Source: Pseudomonadota bacterium
Lineage (GTDB): Bacteria > Pseudomonadota > Gammaproteobacteria > Burkholderiales > Ferrovaceae
Direction of reading: 5' to 3'
Assembly: GCA_021832305.1 (NCBI GenBank)
Contig: JAKBLB010000002.1
Span: forward strand, 108,794 to 144,695
DNA length: 35,902 nt
The notes under the pieces were generated by a model, which was not told the DNA's origin, made no database searches, and saw nothing but the letters and a program-made list of their open reading frames with translations. Both the position numbers and the translations under genes were made by a program. The stretch's first letter is position 1, and each line of letters opens with the position of its first letter. Of the stretch, positions 33,567 through 35,902 are shown piece after piece.

Positions 33567-33643
33567 TGGTCGGGGTGGAGAGATTCGAACTCCCGACATC
33601 CTGGTCCCAAACCAGGCGCGCTACCAGGCTACGCTACACCCCG
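33567..33643 (-). tRNA. tRNA-Pro(UGG)
   Basis: Complete 77-nt cloverleaf: acceptor CGGGGTG/CACCCCG (33637-33643 with 33571-33577), discriminator A, encoded CCA (33567-33569), anticodon loop TTTGGGA giving UGG. A strong promoter lies directly upstream. Confidence 0.95.
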
Positions 33644-33651
33644 AACCCGAG

Positions 33652-33681
33652 ATTATCCTACAAGGTTCTGTTTTTTGTCAA
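33652..33681 (-). promoter_or_regulatory. promoter of tRNA-Pro/tRNA-Arg
   Basis: On the minus strand a perfect TTGACA (33676-33681) is followed after 18 bases by GATAAT (33652-33657); the predicted start is near 33645, two bases before the tRNA 5' end. Confidence 0.8.
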
Positions 33682-33727
33682 GGATGGTGCGTGCCCGACT
33701 TTCCTTGGTGGGGCCGGGCCTCCTGTA

Positions 33728-34123
33728 TCAGAGGGGTTGAGAGCGCCGGATGGAAACAGCCACCGTGGCCACTTCTGGCCACATCCGGTACTTCACTACC
33801 TTGATTTCACAAGCCCGGACTTCGGGGTTGAGCAAAAGGAGATCGGCGATTCGTTGAGCCAGCACTTCGATCAATGTCACGGGTTCCGAGATGGCTTGCT
33901 TGATGGCGTCATAAACGTGATTGTAGTCGTAGCCAGCGCGTAATCCTTCCCGCGAATCTGCAATGTGGCAGAGGGTGTCCGGCACTTCGACGCTCACGGT
34001 CAGAGAGACCTTCTGGGGTTTGCCAATTTCAGAGGCGTTGATCCCGATTTCCAACTCGAGGTCAATGCCCTCCAGAACGAAGCGGGTGAGAGAATCAGAA
34101 GAAAAAGGGGAGGGCAGGGACAT
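33728..34123 (-). CDS. folB: dihydroneopterin aldolase
   Basis: Folate-pathway enzyme that cleaves dihydroneopterin to 6-hydroxymethyl-dihydropterin and glycolaldehyde. The 131 residues include LEGIDLELEIGINASEIGKP, the YDYNHVYDAIKQAI segment, VTLIEVLAQRIADLLL with the conserved Glu, and the end IKVVKYRMWPEVATVAVSIRR; Lys and Tyr positions fit the family. ATG 34123 is chosen because AAGGAT lies just upstream; the frame runs back to 34159 inside the previous gene. It follows the SDR gene by one base, so both are in one operon. Confidence 0.92.
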   Translation of the reverse strand: MSLPSPFSSDSLTRFVLEGIDLELEIGINASEIGKPQKVSLTVSVEVPDTLCHIADSREGLRAGYDYNHVYDAIKQAISEPVTLIEVLAQRIADLLLLNPEVRACEIKVVKYRMWPEVATVAVSIRRSQPL

Positions 34124-34124
34124 T

Positions 34125-34859
34125 TTATCCTTCAATATGGAGTGACAGACCGCCGTCAACGGTCAGAAAGGATCCGGTGGTGAACGTGGCTTCGCACAAC
34201 AAAAAGCGAACGGCACGGGCCAATTCATCGAATTGGCCCAATCGCTTCAAGGGCACGGCTTGCAGGATCCTTTGTTGGTTTTCTTCGGCAAATGCCCGGG
34301 ATTTATGCGGCCAGTCAAAGTGACCGGGTAGTACGGTATTGACCCGAACCTGGGGCGCCAGTTCCACCGCCAGGGCTTGCATCGCAGCCATCAGGGCATT
34401 TTTGGCAATGTGGTAGGTCAGGTAACCGGAAGCCGGGCGATGAAAGTGAATATCGCCGATGGCGACAATGGCGCCTTGCCGTTTTACCAGTGAGTCACGA
34501 CATTGGCGAATCAGGCGGAGATGGCCATAAAGATGACTGCCCAGATCCCGTTCCAGATGCTCTTCGTAGTTGTCGAGATGCGTTGGGGAAAAATCCGAAG
34601 CATTGGCCACGATGCCATCGATGTCCGTACAAAAGAAGGGAGAGGGGAAAGGGTTGCACAGATCCTCCACCCAGAGTTGGGCACTGTGCGCGCGTAGCGC
34701 ATTCAAGGTATGGCAAAGACTGTCGGCCTCGATCTGCGAGGAAGTACGGCAATGTAGGATGACGCGGTACCCGGCATCATGCAGTGATCGTACGATGGCG
34801 GCTCCCCCTCGACGTGCGGCTCCAGTGACGACGTACTGATTGACACGTGGATTATCCAT
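34125..34859 (-). CDS. folM: SDR-family pteridine reductase (FolM-like)
   Basis: Short-chain dehydrogenase of 244 residues resembling pteridine reductase / dihydromonapterin reductase FolM. The NADPH motif is TGAARRGGAAIVRSLHDAGY with the Arg-rich turn (RR) typical of pteridine reductases. Then come VANASDFSPT in place of the usual NNA motif, an active-site YLTYHIAKNAL (Tyr and Lys), VRVNTVLPGHFDWP and FTTGSFLTVDGGLSL. Coupling to folB, one base downstream, supports a role in folate or tetrahydromonapterin synthesis. The ATG at 34859 fits the fold. A general SDR of other specificity is the alternative. Confidence 0.82.
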   Translation of the reverse strand: MDNPRVNQYVVTGAARRGGAAIVRSLHDAGYRVILHCRTSSQIEADSLCHTLNALRAHSAQLWVEDLCNPFPSPFFCTDIDGIVANASDFSPTHLDNYEEHLERDLGSHLYGHLRLIRQCRDSLVKRQGAIVAIGDIHFHRPASGYLTYHIAKNALMAAMQALAVELAPQVRVNTVLPGHFDWPHKSRAFAEENQQRILQAVPLKRLGQFDELARAVRFLLCEATFTTGSFLTVDGGLSLHIEG

Positions 34860-35028
34860 GGTTTCAAATCGGGAATGATGACTCGGTTCGTTGCGGACAG
34901 CAGACGATTATGCTTGAAAAGGAGGGCCAAGTCCAAAATTTGCTGCAACGTCTTCTCCGTTCAGGGCGGTTTTCACTCGTGTCTGTGGTTGACCGAATGC
35001 GCAGCATTTCGGAAATCGGTCAGGAAAT

Positions 35029-35901
35029 TCATACGGCCTGCCCGGCAGCATTGCCGCTGGCCCAAGCCCATTGAAAATTGAATCCGCCCAGATGTCCTGT
35101 CACATCCACGGCTTCACCGATAAAGTAAAGCCCTGGAACCTTTTTGGATTCCATGGTCCTGGACGATAACTCCTCCGTGGCAACGCCACCCAGGGTGACT
35201 TCGGCTTTGTGATAACCCAGGGTGCCCGAGGGTCGGATCCGCCAGTTTCCGAGGGTTTCCCCGATTTTTCGAAGTTCTGGTGGGGTGAACTGGCAGAGCG
35301 GTTTTGACAGATCATGGGCGGCACACCATTGTTGCGCAAATCTGCGCGGCAAGACTTCTGCCAGGAAGTTATCGATTCGAACTCGACCGGACGCATGGTC
35401 GCGGAGCCAGGTTTCCGCGTCTTTGTCTGGCAACAGATCGATGGAGATGAAGTCTCCGTTTTGCCAGTAAGAAGAAATTTGCAGAACGACCGGGCCGGAA
35501 ATTCCTTGATGGGTAAACAACAGGGACTCGCGAAAACGTCCCTTGCGACAGGAGACTTCAACTTCCAGGGAAAGGCCGGACAAATCGCCAAACCGGGTCA
35601 GGGTTTCAGGTTCCAGGGCCAGCGGTACCAGGGCTGGGCGGGGGGTGATCACCGCCAGACCGAATTGTTCGGCAATTTGATAAGCCATCGGTGTCGAGCC
35701 AATGGCTGGGACGGCCAGTCCCCCGGTGGCCATGACCAGTGCCCGGGACTGATAATGACCGTGGGTCGTCGCTATCTGAAATCCTTCCGCATTTTGGCTC
35801 ACCGCCTGCACTTCGCAAGGCATGCGCCAGGTTACCTGACCCCGTTCACATTCACTCCGCAGCAAGGCAATGATCTGCTGGGCACTGCCGTCACAAAACA
35901 A
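35029..35901 (-). CDS. BaiN/YhiN-type NAD(P)/FAD-dependent oxidoreductase, 5'-truncated by window edge
   Basis: C-terminal roughly 290 residues of an HI0933-type flavoprotein; the N-terminal FAD-binding motif lies beyond the window. Visible are FCDGSAQQIIALLRSECERG, ALVMATGGLAVPAIGSTPMA, the conserved PALVPLALEPE, LLFTHQGISGPVVLQISSYW, the segment SGTLGYHKAEVTLGGVATEE and the FAD-binding end GLYFIGEAVDVTGHLGGFNF followed by QWAWASGNAAG. These are typical of the family, whose reaction is mostly unknown. The 169 bases between this gene and the SDR gene hold no further gene. Confidence 0.9.
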   Translation of the reverse strand: MFCDGSAQQIIALLRSECERGQVTWRMPCEVQAVSQNAEGFQIATTHGHYQSRALVMATGGLAVPAIGSTPMAYQIAEQFGLAVITPRPALVPLALEPETLTRFGDLSGLSLEVEVSCRKGRFRESLLFTHQGISGPVVLQISSYWQNGDFISIDLLPDKDAETWLRDHASGRVRIDNFLAEVLPRRFAQQWCAAHDLSKPLCQFTPPELRKIGETLGNWRIRPSGTLGYHKAEVTLGGVATEELSSRTMESKKVPGLYFIGEAVDVTGHLGGFNFQWAWASGNAAGQAV

Positions 35902-35902
35902 T

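Overview
The window looks like a chromosomal segment of a Gram-negative proteobacterium, most likely a betaproteobacterium. The reasons are an rpsU-dnaG-rpoD operon with a tRNA-Ile(CAU) six bases after rpoD, an fnr-hemN neighbourhood, outer-membrane proteins (OmpA, OmpW), lolA, and a stand-alone UDP-glucuronate decarboxylase of the ArnA C-terminal type. I cannot name the genus from sequence alone. I see no prophage, transposase or CRISPR array. Most genes are housekeeping genes in compact operons.

Layout: (1) 1-3.5 kb: the 3' part of an AAA+/DUF4143 ATPase, an OmpA-like porin with an N-terminal 11-residue repeat, a tRNA-Arg(CCU) gene split by a 225-nt group I intron, and a deleted EAL-domain remnant. 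(2) 3.6-6 kb: a class I photolyase divergent from a CBS-domain protein. (3) 6-10.2 kb: the macromolecular-synthesis operon rpsU-dnaG-rpoD plus tRNA-Ile. (4) 10.2-13 kb: psiE-like gene, sppA and an unknown gene. (5) 13.1-17 kb: an Aer-like PAS protein, a chemoreceptor with a zinc-binding CZB tail, and an uncharacterised EF-hand membrane protein, all in one direction. (6) 17-21.1 kb: yceI, fnr, ompW and hemN, with FNR-type sites in front of fnr, ompW and hemN. (7) 21.2-30.4 kb: a PII gene, then a leftward, mostly overlapping gene train trxB-arnT-arnE-arnB-arnC-formyltransferase-decarboxylase-purE-purK for lipid A 4-amino-4-deoxy-L-arabinose (Ara4N) modification and purine synthesis. (8) 30.5-35.9 kb: ftsK-lolA, tRNA-Pro(UGG) and tRNA-Arg(UCU), folB with a FolM-like pteridine reductase, and the 3' part of a BaiN/YhiN-type flavoprotein.

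The points most worth a second look are the self-splicing intron in tRNA-Arg(CCU), the three-gene PAS/chemoreceptor/EF-hand cluster, the Ara4N operon that lacks arnD and runs into purEK, an 18-bp palindrome shared by the ompA and ompW upstream regions, and the local FNR circuit in which the hemN promoter geometry predicts a nearly leaderless mRNA.
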